Origin: Paenibacillus kribbensis
GTDB taxonomy: Bacteria; Bacillota; Bacilli; Paenibacillales; Paenibacillaceae
Assembly (NCBI RefSeq): GCF_002240415.1
Contig: NZ_CP020028.1
Coordinates: 873,501-937,500 of the forward strand
DNA: 64,000 nucleotides
Direction of reading: 5' to 3'
The notes under the pieces are model-generated. The model was not told the origin of the DNA and did not search any database. It saw only the letters and a program-made list of their open reading frames with translations. The position numbers were made by a program, and so were the translations under genes. Below are positions 54,475-63,682 of this stretch, one piece after another. Positions within the stretch are counted from its first letter, which is position 1, and each line of letters begins with the position of its first letter.

Positions 54475-57400
54475 ATGCACTTGAAAAGGCAATTTAAAAA
54501 ATATGTAATGCTGTTTGCAGCATTGGTGATGTTGTTCTCACTTGTGCTTCCATTTGCTCCAGCGGCATATGCATTTGACGAAACGAGTCAGGCTGCAGAA
54601 GCTGCATCTTCTGATACAGCTGTTACCGAAGATGTATATTCGACAGAGCCAGTGGAAGAGGTCCCGGTAGAATGGACTGTACCTGCAAATCCAGAGCCAC
54701 AAGCGTTTGTTGCTGAATCCCAAACAGCAAGCATTGCTCCAGATACAAATATTTATACGATTAATTACGCATTGAAAAGAGACAACCAGCCCTCAAGTGA
54801 GAGCGGAGAATTTGAAAATCCGGCTACCTTTACAGTTGAACAGGGAACAACGGTCGGAGAAGCAACTTATCACGTTTCTTTAAAAAGCTTGAATAGCTCA
54901 TATGCCTTCGGTTATTTTAATGTCAAAGTGGATGGAAATTCAATTCCTGTTCACATTGCAGACAAGGTTCAGGTTTCAGAAAGCAGCTTTACTCAGACGG
55001 TAACCTTTGATGTATATCAATGGGATAAAAAAGTTGAAATTGATTATCAAAAGGGTCAACCGGACGACTACATTGATCCGGTCAATGGTAACGTTATTGA
55101 GTTTGATCCTTCGACTATAAAAGTGAAAGAAGACGTGGTTACTCCACCTGTTCCAGAGCCAGGGACTCCGACTAAACCAGGAGATTTGAGCTTCGCCATT
55201 TTGAAGGATAACACGGATGAAGTGTCGGTGATGGATGGATATACGGTAAAACCAGGCTCTCTAATCGAACGTGGTGGTAAAAAGTATGTCCAATTCACAT
55301 TGAAAAACAGTAAGCAGATTGATGGCTTCAAGGTAGAACAAAATGGAGTCTTAACTGATACCTCTATTGTAAGTGAAGATCAAACTGCGAATACACGAGT
55401 GATTGAGTTCGAAGTCAAAGAACTGCCTGCCAAGCTGAACGCATGGGTAAGCATCAACTGGCCTGAGCTAAACTACGTGAATACTTATAATGTAGATATA
55501 CAGCTCGCTTCTGTACCCGCGCCAGCAGATTTGGCGGATGGAACGTATTCGATTAATTTTAGTGCGCTGCACGCAACTAAAGATCAACCATCAGCTATGG
55601 CACAATATCTGTTGTCTCCGGCAACCTTGACGGTATCCAAAGGGCAAAAAGAAGTTTCCTTTACCATCAAAGACAGCAGTACGGTAACGGAGTTTAAAAC
55701 AGAACAAAACGGAGCGCTAGCCGATGCTGATATTGTAAGTGAGGACAAGACAGCCAATACCCGTGTGGTAAAATTTAAAGTAGCGGATTTGGATGCTATT
55801 TTAAATGCACAAGTACATGTAAGCACGACCTATCCGGGTGGAGTTTATGAGATGGATCATAAGCTTCGTCTTCAATTCGACAAGAGCAGCATTACTGAAA
55901 ATGGTACCTCTCCAGAAACAGGCTCCAATTTGGACTTCACCTTTTTGAAGGATGGCACGAATGAAAAGTCTGTAATGGATGGCTATACGGAGAAACCAGG
56001 CGTTTTGATTGAACGTGATGGGAAGAAGTATGTTCGTTTTACCTTGAAAAATAGCAAGCAGATTGATGGATTTAAGGTAGAGCAAAACGGAGTATTATCC
56101 AATGTAGCCACAGTAAGTGAAGATCAAACTGCGAATACACGAGTGATCGAATTTGAAGTGAAAGAAGTACCTGCTAAGCTGAATGCATGGGTAAGCATCA
56201 ACTGGCCTGAGCTAAACTACGTGGAAACCTATAATGTTGATCTCCAGTTGGGCTCTGTAACTGCACCACCGACTATCGCAGATGGAACGTATTCGATTAA
56301 CTTTAACACCCTGCACGCAACCAAAGATCAGCCATCGGCCATAGCACAATATCTGTTGTCTCCGGCAACCTTGACGGTATCCAAAGGGCAAAAAGAAGTT
56401 TCCTTTACGATCAAAGACAGCAGTACGGTGACGGAGTTCAAAACAGAACAAAACGGAACGCTAGCCGATGCTGATATTGTAAGTGAGGACAAGACAGCCA
56501 ATACTCGTGTGGTGAAATTTAAGGTAGCGGATTTGGATGCTATTTTAAATGCACAAGTACATGTAAGCACGACCTACCCGGGTGGGGTTTATGAGATGGA
56601 TCATAAGCTTCGTCTTCAATTCGACAAGAGCAGCATTGCAAAAACTCCATCCCCGGTTGATCCAAGTACTCCTGGGAAGGGCTTAGCCGATGGAACGTAT
56701 TCAATCAAGTTCAATGCGTTGCATGCAACCAAAGATCAACCATCGGCGATGGCACAATATTTGTTGTCTCCGGCTACATTGACGGTATCTAAAGGCAAGT
56801 ATGAAGTTTCCTTTACCGTCAAGGACAGCGCAACGGTGACAGAATTCAAAACGGAACAAAACGGAACATTGACGGATGCGGATATTGTAAGTGAAGACAA
56901 AACAGCCGATACACGTGTCGTAAAATTCAAAGTAGCGGATTTGGATGCTATTCTGAATGCACAGGTCCATGTAAGTACCAGTTTTAACGGATCGGTTTAC
57001 GAAATGGATCATAAGATCCGCCTTCAATTTGACCGCAGCAGCATCACGGTAAAAGGATCAGATGGCGGTACAACTCCTGTGGCTGAAAACGGCAGATACA
57101 GCATTGATTTCTCTGTGCTCAAAAACGGAACCAATGAAATATCCATAATGGATGGCTATATGCAGAAACCAGCCACGCTGTTAAGACAGTCTGGAAAAAA
57201 TGTGATTCAGATCAAAATGGACAAGAGCAGCTGGATTAAAACGTTCAAAGTAAACGGTTCAGAAGCTCAAGTGGTTGATCAATCGACCTCCGCAGATACA
57301 AGAACAGTGCAATTTGAAGTGCCTAATCTGTCAGATAAAGTGACAGTGAATACACATGTCGTTGTACCTGGATTAGATTTGGGTGGCGTCCTGTACGACC

Positions 57401-58842
57401 ACGTATATGATGTACAGTTTCAATTTGAGCCTGCTACCATTCGCAGCTTTGTAGAACCGTCCTCTTCGGGAGCAACAGCTCCTGCAGTGAAGCTGGATTT
57501 TGACAAGCTTGCCAATGGCAAATATGCTTTGAAATTCAGTATCGTTTTGTCAGATGGCTCGACAGCAGTGGATTCACCAGCTCAACGCTTCATCACTGAC
57601 GAACCGGCGCAATTGGTCGTGGAAGGCGACAAACGGTTTGTAGGTCTGAAGCTGCAAAACAGTAATGAAGTGAAGGCGTTGCGTATTTGGGATAACGCGA
57701 GCGGAAGCTATCAAGACGCGGAAGTGACCGAAGAAGATGCAGCTAGCAATACGAAGCACATTCGTTTTAGCGTAAATGACTTTAAGAACAATGTAAAAGG
57801 CCAACTGGTTGTTTATGAGGCCCCTAAAGTGGCAAGTGCCGCTCCGATGGTCTTCAAGGCCGAGGATCGTGTAGAAAAGGTATACGACTTTGAATTCAAA
57901 TTCGATACCAGTAATGTATCTTATTACAACGACAAGAAGTCGGTTGAAGAGGAAGAAGGGAAAAACAACCTGCCTGACGGAGAGTATACAGCGGATTTCC
58001 GTCTTCTGGCGAACGGTACGGAGAAGGACTCCATTGTAGCTCCTTTTGTAGAGCCTCTGGCGAAGCTGGCCGTGAAGAACGGCAAGATTGTGGCTCATCT
58101 GACTATTACGGACAGACAGGCTCTGAAGCAATTCCAAACCGATTTTGAAGGCCGTTATGCAAATCCGGCGGTTATTGATTCCAGCACAAAAGGGGATACG
58201 CACACGATCGCTTTTGAAGTACCTGATTTGGACAAAAAGCTGAGTGTGTATACCCAGGTATATCTGCCTGAGAAATACATTTTTAATGAGAAATTCGGCG
58301 GACAGCTTCAATTTGACCGTGCATCGCTTAAAGGTGAGGGAGTAAGTGCAGCTACAACTTCAACCGCCGCTGAACCAGCGCCAGCCTCTACGGACAAAGC
58401 AGCACAAACGACCACGCCTGTGGCTGAACAAAAACCCGTAGTTGAGCAGCCAGCTCAGCCCGCAGCTTCCGAGAAGCAATACACGATCAACTACAACATA
58501 TTTAAAGACAAGACGAATGAAGCTTCCGTTATGGAAGGATACCTCGACAAGCCAGCCTTACTGATTGAAAAGGGAGGCAAGCGCTATATTCAAATTACTT
58601 TGAATAATAGCTCTTGGATGCCAGCTCTCCAAGTGGAGCAGAACGGCACCCTGAAAGATGTAGAAGTGATCTCGACATCCGGTGATACACGTGTGGTTCA
58701 ATTCGAGGTAGGGGACTTGTCTCAGAAAATTAGTGCCTACACCCACGTTGCTGTGCCTGGTTTGGTTCTGGGCGGTGTGCCATATGATCACTGGTACACA
58801 GTTCAGTTCCAATTTGATGAAGCAAGTCTGAAAGCGAAGTAA
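54475..58842 (+). CDS. Giant multi-NEAT secreted haem-binding protein (about ten NEAT domains)
   Basis: A 1455-aa exported protein with signal peptide (cleavage after AAYA, residue 33) and about ten NEAT-like domains at roughly 93-215, 237-343, 354-474, 485-593, 602-722, 738-858, 871-990, 1013-1150, 1167-1286 and 1333-1455. Domains 2, 4, 7 and 10 carry YxxxY (Y334/Y338, Y582/Y586, Y974/Y978, Y1437/Y1441). Domains 3, 5 and 6 carry YEMDH, a YxxxH variant (Y458/H462, Y706/H710, Y842/H846). Domains 1, 8 and 9 lack a clean motif. A Pro/Ala/Thr-rich linker precedes domain 10. The protein ends FDEASLKAK with no sorting signal, SLH domain or membrane helix. Domains 2-3 and 4-5 are a 744-bp tandem duplication. 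It likely captures haem or haemoproteins and hands haem to IsdE. Confidence 0.92.
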   Translation: MHLKRQFKKYVMLFAALVMLFSLVLPFAPAAYAFDETSQAAEAASSDTAVTEDVYSTEPVEEVPVEWTVPANPEPQAFVAESQTASIAPDTNIYTINYALKRDNQPSSESGEFENPATFTVEQGTTVGEATYHVSLKSLNSSYAFGYFNVKVDGNSIPVHIADKVQVSESSFTQTVTFDVYQWDKKVEIDYQKGQPDDYIDPVNGNVIEFDPSTIKVKEDVVTPPVPEPGTPTKPGDLSFAILKDNTDEVSVMDGYTVKPGSLIERGGKKYVQFTLKNSKQIDGFKVEQNGVLTDTSIVSEDQTANTRVIEFEVKELPAKLNAWVSINWPELNYVNTYNVDIQLASVPAPADLADGTYSINFSALHATKDQPSAMAQYLLSPATLTVSKGQKEVSFTIKDSSTVTEFKTEQNGALADADIVSEDKTANTRVVKFKVADLDAILNAQVHVSTTYPGGVYEMDHKLRLQFDKSSITENGTSPETGSNLDFTFLKDGTNEKSVMDGYTEKPGVLIERDGKKYVRFTLKNSKQIDGFKVEQNGVLSNVATVSEDQTANTRVIEFEVKEVPAKLNAWVSINWPELNYVETYNVDLQLGSVTAPPTIADGTYSINFNTLHATKDQPSAIAQYLLSPATLTVSKGQKEVSFTIKDSSTVTEFKTEQNGTLADADIVSEDKTANTRVVKFKVADLDAILNAQVHVSTTYPGGVYEMDHKLRLQFDKSSIAKTPSPVDPSTPGKGLADGTYSIKFNALHATKDQPSAMAQYLLSPATLTVSKGKYEVSFTVKDSATVTEFKTEQNGTLTDADIVSEDKTADTRVVKFKVADLDAILNAQVHVSTSFNGSVYEMDHKIRLQFDRSSITVKGSDGGTTPVAENGRYSIDFSVLKNGTNEISIMDGYMQKPATLLRQSGKNVIQIKMDKSSWIKTFKVNGSEAQVVDQSTSADTRTVQFEVPNLSDKVTVNTHVVVPGLDLGGVLYDHVYDVQFQFEPATIRSFVEPSSSGATAPAVKLDFDKLANGKYALKFSIVLSDGSTAVDSPAQRFITDEPAQLVVEGDKRFVGLKLQNSNEVKALRIWDNASGSYQDAEVTEEDAASNTKHIRFSVNDFKNNVKGQLVVYEAPKVASAAPMVFKAEDRVEKVYDFEFKFDTSNVSYYNDKKSVEEEEGKNNLPDGEYTADFRLLANGTEKDSIVAPFVEPLAKLAVKNGKIVAHLTITDRQALKQFQTDFEGRYANPAVIDSSTKGDTHTIAFEVPDLDKKLSVYTQVYLPEKYIFNEKFGGQLQFDRASLKGEGVSAATTSTAAEPAPASTDKAAQTTTPVAEQKPVVEQPAQPAASEKQYTINYNIFKDKTNEASVMEGYLDKPALLIEKGGKRYIQITLNNSSWMPALQVEQNGTLKDVEVISTSGDTRVVQFEVGDLSQKISAYTHVAVPGLVLGGVPYDHWYTVQFQFDEASLKAK
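55600..56637 (+). repeat. 744-bp tandem duplication within the giant NEAT gene
   Basis: The segments 55600-55893 and 56344-56637 (294 bases each) align without gaps at an offset of 744 bases, with about nine differences by hand count, eight of them silent. The preceding domain pair (2 and 4) is in register at the same 744-base offset. Domain 6 (56685-57050) is a third, more diverged copy of the domain 3/5 type. Confidence 0.85.
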
Positions 58843-58896
58843 ACTCAGGTTATGACATCAATGTAGCCCGACTAAACAGCATAATTTGTATGTGAG

Positions 58897-58925
58897 CAAG
58901 TCTTGGTGCCTGGCATCAAGACTTG
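58897..58925 (+). repeat. Intra-operon hairpin before isdE
   Basis: CAAGTCTTG and CAAGACTTG flank an inner TGCC/GGCA pair, giving a nearly continuous stem. No T-run follows, so it is more likely an mRNA-processing or stabilising structure than a terminator. Confidence 0.5.
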
Positions 58926-58998
58926 TCAGCATTTACATACCTGAAAAAAGCTGGGGCTCATGCTGCTCTATATTTTGAATTGAGGTGATTTGATTTTC

Positions 58999-59958
58999 AT
59001 GAAACGCTATACAGCTTTTACACAAGGGAAATCATTCTATTTTTACATGTTGGTCAGCATTGTAATCTTATTGCTCGCCGGATGCTCGGGAGGAGCAGAG
59101 GCCGAACAGAACAGTAGTGCTGGTTCGAAATCGCCAGCAACGTCTGAGGCCGCAGGAAAGTCATCAGACGATAAAGTTCAAACACCACGAATTGTTGCGA
59201 CTACGGTAGCCATTACGGAAATTACAGATGCACTGGGGCTGGATTTGGCAGGCAAGCCGACAAGTACAAAGATGCTGCCTGACCGATACAAGGATGTGCC
59301 TGATGTGGGAAATCCGATGAGTCCTGACATGGAAAAAGTGATGTCGCTGAAGCCAACAGATATATTGTCGGTCACGACACTTCAATATGATTTGGAGCCG
59401 AAGTTTAAGGACCTGAATATCAATGCTGAATTCTTGAATTTTGAAAGCCTTGCGAATATGCAAAAGGAAATTCAAAAGCTGGGAGACCGATTTGACAAAG
59501 CTGCAAAGGCGAAAGAGATCAATGGAACTTTGGATGCCAAAGTAGCCAAGGTTAAACAGCAAATCCAAGGAAAGAAATCTCCTAAGGTCCTGATTTTGCT
59601 GGGGGTACCGGGAAGTTATCTGGTGGCTACCGAGCATTCCTATATTGGCGATCTGGTCAAAATTGCAGGCGGGACGAATGTAGTCCAAGATCAGAAGGTG
59701 GAATATATTGCTCACAATACAGAAGCCTTGCAGCAGTCCAATCCAGATATAATATTGCGCGCCGCGCACGGAATGCCGGATGAGGTCGTCAAAATGTTTG
59801 ACGAAGAATTCAAAACCAACGACATCTGGAAGCATTTTAACGCTGTAAAAAATGGACACGTCTACGATCTGCCGGAGACGTTATTTGGCACAACAGGTAA
59901 TCTGGCCGCTAGCTCAGCACTGGATGAGCTGGTGAAGATGATGTACCCTTCGAACTAA
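58999..59958 (+). CDS. isdE: Haem-binding lipoprotein IsdE
   Basis: A 319-aa lipoprotein (lipobox LAGC after ILLLAG). The sequence follows staphylococcal IsdE closely: KMLPDRYKDVPDVGNPMSPD, LGVPGSYLVATEHSYIGDL, RAAHGMPDEVVKMFDEEFK and NDIWKHFNAVKNGHVYDL. The haem iron ligands correspond to M107 (GNPM) and H257 (AAHGM). It receives haem from NEAT proteins and passes it to the permease encoded next. The start at 58999 has TGAGGTG upstream. Confidence 0.95.
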   Translation: MKRYTAFTQGKSFYFYMLVSIVILLLAGCSGGAEAEQNSSAGSKSPATSEAAGKSSDDKVQTPRIVATTVAITEITDALGLDLAGKPTSTKMLPDRYKDVPDVGNPMSPDMEKVMSLKPTDILSVTTLQYDLEPKFKDLNINAEFLNFESLANMQKEIQKLGDRFDKAAKAKEINGTLDAKVAKVKQQIQGKKSPKVLILLGVPGSYLVATEHSYIGDLVKIAGGTNVVQDQKVEYIAHNTEALQQSNPDIILRAAHGMPDEVVKMFDEEFKTNDIWKHFNAVKNGHVYDLPETLFGTTGNLAASSALDELVKMMYPSN

Positions 59959-59972
59959 AGGAAGCTGATGAC

Positions 59973-60956
59973 ATGTCAAGGAAAGTGTGGAGTATTATCA
60001 TTGTGATGGTCTTGCTCATCGGCGTCATTCTGTATTCGGCAATGACCGGCAGTCTCAAGGTCAACTTGAGCCAATTAGTGGCCGGATTATGGACAGGGAC
60101 GGATGAGCAGGTAAATGTGGTGAAGGATCTGAGACTACCCAGAATTATCGTGGCCGTGATGGCCGGAGCAGCGCTTGCAGTGGCGGGTGTTCTGCTGCAA
60201 GCGGTCATGAAAAACCCGCTGGCTGATGCGGGAGTGATCGGCATTTCTTCAGGAGCAGCTTTAATCTCGTTGATTGCGGTGACAATCTTTCCGATGCTTT
60301 ATTTCTGGATGCCGTTCTTCTCTTTTATCGGTGGTGCGCTGGCCTGCTTAATGGTCTACGGATTTTCCTGGAAATCCGGCCTGCATCCAATTCGTCTAAT
60401 CCTGATTGGGGTCGCAGTAAATGCCATTTTTTCCGGTTTGGGGCAGTCATTTAACTATCGGGGGAGCTATGCCATCACCAGCATTAATCAGGTCACAACC
60501 TCGACCCTGTCCATGAAAAAATGGGTTGATGTCGAGATTATCACAACCTATGGCGGAATTGGTTTGATTCTGGCCATGCTCGTGTTCTCCTGGTGCAATT
60601 TCTTGTCTCTCCAGGATAAAACGGCTAAAAACCTCGGATTCAATGTGACGCGCGCACGACTTTTGATTTCCGTCATTGCCGTGCTGCTGGCAGCAACGGC
60701 TACAGCCATCGCAGGAGTTATCGCCTTTATCGGCCTGCTCGTTCCGCATTGTGCCCGTTATTTGGTGGGTTCGGATCACAAGTGGCTCATTCCGTTCTCC
60801 GCCTTGTGTGGCGGCTTGCTGCTGCTGCTCGCAGATACGCTTGGGCGGACGGTGCTTGCTCCCAATGAAATTCCAGCTTCTATTATTATGGCCGTCATTG
60901 GCGGACCGTTCCTGATCTTTTTAATCAGAAAGGCAGATCGCACTTATGGACATTAA
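59973..60956 (+). CDS. isdF: Haem ABC transporter permease IsdF
   Basis: A 327-aa FecCD-family permease of about nine to ten helices, with RLPRIIVAVMAGAALAVAG, VLLQAVMKNPLADAGVIGIS and GVIAFIGLLVPHCARYLVG. It follows isdE by 14 bases and overlaps the ATPase gene by 11 bases. It moves haem across the membrane with IsdE. Confidence 0.94.
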   Translation: MSRKVWSIIIVMVLLIGVILYSAMTGSLKVNLSQLVAGLWTGTDEQVNVVKDLRLPRIIVAVMAGAALAVAGVLLQAVMKNPLADAGVIGISSGAALISLIAVTIFPMLYFWMPFFSFIGGALACLMVYGFSWKSGLHPIRLILIGVAVNAIFSGLGQSFNYRGSYAITSINQVTTSTLSMKKWVDVEIITTYGGIGLILAMLVFSWCNFLSLQDKTAKNLGFNVTRARLLISVIAVLLAATATAIAGVIAFIGLLVPHCARYLVGSDHKWLIPFSALCGGLLLLLADTLGRTVLAPNEIPASIIMAVIGGPFLIFLIRKADRTYGH

Positions 60957-61725
60957 GGATATTACCTTTTCATATGACCGCAAAACGGATTGTCTGCATG
61001 CCATCCATGCTGTGATTGAGCCGGGACGGATTACTACGATTATCGGCCCCAATGGCTGCGGCAAATCGACGCTGCTCAGTGTGATGTCCAACAATGCGGT
61101 TCCCCGCTTGGGGCAGGTGATTTTGGACGGGAAGGAAATAACCCGCTACAAGCCCAAGGAACTGGCCCGTCAATTGGCGGTGGTACATCAGCAGAATGAG
61201 GCGCCCTCGGACTTGACGGTAGAAAAACTCGTCAGCTTCGGAAGAATGCCGCATAAAACCATGTTCACAGCCAGCCGCGACGAGGACGAGCAAGCAGTCG
61301 AATGGGCGATGGCCTGTACCAACCTGTCGGAACGCAGAACAAGCACGCTGGATCAGCTTTCAGGTGGGGAGCGACAGCGAGTGTGGATTGCGATGGCCTT
61401 GGCGCAGCGGACGCCGATTTTATTTTTGGATGAGCCAACCACCTATCTGGATATGTATTACCAGCTTGAGATTTTGGAGTTGATCCGGCAGCTCAATCAG
61501 GAGCACGGACTGACTATCGTGATGGTGCTGCATGATATTAATCAGGCTATTCGGTATAGCGACGTGATGATCGCTATGAAGGAAGGACGTATCATAGCAA
61601 ACGGCCGGCCCGCAGAGGTTGTAACATCCGAATTGATTCAAGCCGTCTATGGTGTAGAGGTAATCGTAAGACAGGACGAGGAGGCGGGAATGTATCTCAT
61701 TCCGCTTGGTGTCGGTGTTTCCTGA
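60946..61725 (+). CDS. Haem ABC transporter ATPase, FecE family
   Basis: A 259-aa ATPase: Walker A GPNGCGKST, signature LSGGERQRVWIAMAL, Walker B ILFLDEPTTYLD and H-loop VLHDINQAI. The staphylococcal isd operon lacks a clear dedicated ATPase of this kind (FhuC serves there), but here one is encoded with the permease. Last gene of the operon; no clear terminator follows. Confidence 0.94.
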   Translation: MDIKDITFSYDRKTDCLHAIHAVIEPGRITTIIGPNGCGKSTLLSVMSNNAVPRLGQVILDGKEITRYKPKELARQLAVVHQQNEAPSDLTVEKLVSFGRMPHKTMFTASRDEDEQAVEWAMACTNLSERRTSTLDQLSGGERQRVWIAMALAQRTPILFLDEPTTYLDMYYQLEILELIRQLNQEHGLTIVMVLHDINQAIRYSDVMIAMKEGRIIANGRPAEVVTSELIQAVYGVEVIVRQDEEAGMYLIPLGVGVS

Positions 61726-62009
61726 CATTTACAAGTACATGGAATATGAATGTTGAAACCGAATAACGCGTTTGTCCTGGTGGCTACTCATCGAATTTGA
61801 AAACAAGAAAATGGTTCTGGTCCATGTGTTTGTCAGGTGACAATCGTGGAGATAGAAGCATTTTTTTATTTTAGTTATAAAATATTGGGCGAGGTTCAGG
61901 GACGGTTCTGCTTATACTACGGTTCGAATCCGATCTTTTGTGTGTTATACTATTGCCGTCGGTAATTTTGTGTTTAGCACTTTACTAATGATAAGGATGG
62001 TATGCTTAT
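61726..62009. other. Intergenic region before the ABC-F gene
   Basis: No gene. A possible promoter TTCGAA-N17-TATACT (-10 near 61949) would serve the ABC-F gene. The small palindrome ATTTTA-GTTA-TAAAAT lies near 61870. No leader peptide or attenuator of the antibiotic-resistance ABC-F kind is visible. Confidence 0.35.
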
Positions 62010-63638
62010 ATGATCAGTACAAGCGGCGTAACGCTTCGTTATGGTAAACGCCCACTTTTTGAAGACGTAAATATCAAATTTACTCCCGGGAACTGCTACG
62101 GCCTGATTGGGGCGAATGGCGCGGGCAAATCCACTTTTTTGAAGATTCTTTCCGGTGAAATCGAAGCCAATTCAGGCGAGGTCCACATGACACCGGGCGA
62201 ACGGATGGCAGTGCTCAAGCAGAACCATTATGAATACGATGAATTCCCTGTTCTGGAAACTGTTATTATGGGCCATACGCGCCTGTATGAGATCATGAAG
62301 GAAAAGGATGCGCTGTACGCTAAAGCAGAGTTTTCCGAAGCGGACGGCCTGCGCGCCGGTGAGCTGGAAGGCGAATTTGCAGAGCTGAACGGTTGGGATG
62401 CCGAGCCGGATGCGGCCGCATTGCTGATCGGCCTTGGTATTCCGCGTGACCTGCATGACAAAAAGATGGCTGAGATGAGCGGCAACGACAAGGTACGTGT
62501 TCTCTTGGCACAAGCGTTGTTTGGTCGTCCGAACAATTTGCTGCTCGATGAGCCTACGAACCATTTGGATCTCGAATCCATTCAGTGGCTTGAGAACTTC
62601 CTGATGGATTATGAAGGCACCGTCATTGTCGTATCCCATGATCGTCACTTCCTGAATAAGGTATGTACGCATATTGCGGATATTGATTTTGGTAAAATTC
62701 AGATGTATGTTGGTAACTACGACTTCTGGTATGAGTCCAGCCAGCTTGCGCTTACACTGGCTCGCGATGCCAACAAGAAGAAGGAAGAGAAGATCAAGGA
62801 ACTGCAAGCCTTTATCCAGCGCTTCTCTGCGAATGCCTCCAAGTCCAAGCAGGCAACCTCGCGTAAAAAGCAACTGGATAAAATTACGCTCGATGACATC
62901 CGTCCGTCGAACCGTAAATATCCGTTCATCAACTTCAAGCCTGAGCGTGAAGCGGGCAAGCAACTGCTGACTGTAGACAGCCTCAGTAAAACCGTTGAAG
63001 GCGAGCAAGTGCTGAACGAGTTCAGTCTGGTTGTGAACAAAGGTGATAAAATTGCATTCGTTGGCCCGAACGGCCTGCCTAAAACGACGCTCTTCCAGAT
63101 CCTGATGAACGAACTGGAAGCGGACAACGGCGAATTTTCATGGGGGATCACAACCAGCCAGGCGTATTTCCCGAAAGATAACTCCACTTATTTTGAAGGT
63201 GTGGACCTGAATCTGGTGGAATGGCTGCGTCAATATTCAAAGGATCAGGACGAAACGTTCCTGCGCGGCTTCTTGGGACGTATGCTTTTCTCAGGTGAAG
63301 AAGCACTTAAGAAAGCAAGCGTGCTGTCCGGGGGCGAAAAGGTTCGCTGTATGCTGGCGAAAATGATGTTGAACGGTGCCAATGTGCTGCTGCTGGAAGA
63401 ACCGACCAACCACTTGGATCTGGAATCCATCACAGCGCTGAACAATGGTCTGATCGACTTTGACGGTACCATTTTGTTCACTTCCCATGACCATCAGTTC
63501 ATTCAAACCATCGCGAACCGTATCGTCGAAATTACACCAAACGGGGTAATTGACCGTACGATGAGCTATGATGAATACTTGGAAAGCGAAGAAATTGCGA
63601 AATTGCGTGAGCGTATGTATCCGGTAGAAATCGGCTAA
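62010..63638 (+). CDS. ABC-F family ATPase (YkpA/YbiT-like)
   Basis: A 542-aa soluble twin-ATPase that probably acts on ribosomes. Domain 1 has a normal Walker A (GANGAGKST, residues 34-42) but an altered signature, MSGNDK (156-161). After the linker (FIQRFSANASKSKQATSRKK) domain 2 has an unusual Walker A, GPNGLPKTT (352-360), with Leu-Pro in place of Ala-Gly. Its signature LSGGEKVR is normal, and its Walker B reads LLLEEPTNHLD, with Glu for Asp. I recall non-canonical second P-loops in this YkpA branch, so part of this is probably family-specific. The sequence FSANASKSKQATSR is a family hallmark. It is not a membrane transporter component. Confidence 0.9.
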   Translation: MISTSGVTLRYGKRPLFEDVNIKFTPGNCYGLIGANGAGKSTFLKILSGEIEANSGEVHMTPGERMAVLKQNHYEYDEFPVLETVIMGHTRLYEIMKEKDALYAKAEFSEADGLRAGELEGEFAELNGWDAEPDAAALLIGLGIPRDLHDKKMAEMSGNDKVRVLLAQALFGRPNNLLLDEPTNHLDLESIQWLENFLMDYEGTVIVVSHDRHFLNKVCTHIADIDFGKIQMYVGNYDFWYESSQLALTLARDANKKKEEKIKELQAFIQRFSANASKSKQATSRKKQLDKITLDDIRPSNRKYPFINFKPEREAGKQLLTVDSLSKTVEGEQVLNEFSLVVNKGDKIAFVGPNGLPKTTLFQILMNELEADNGEFSWGITTSQAYFPKDNSTYFEGVDLNLVEWLRQYSKDQDETFLRGFLGRMLFSGEEALKKASVLSGGEKVRCMLAKMMLNGANVLLLEEPTNHLDLESITALNNGLIDFDGTILFTSHDHQFIQTIANRIVEITPNGVIDRTMSYDEYLESEEIAKLRERMYPVEIG

Positions 63639-63682
63639 TACCCGAACAGCTAATCCAGCTAATTTCAGCGAATAGTCAAACG

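Noticed and set aside
61920..61936. GGTTCGAATCC, a sequence identical to a tRNA T-arm
   Set aside because: The flanks do not extend the T stem to five pairs, and no anticodon or D arm or CCA-side acceptor stem can be found around it.
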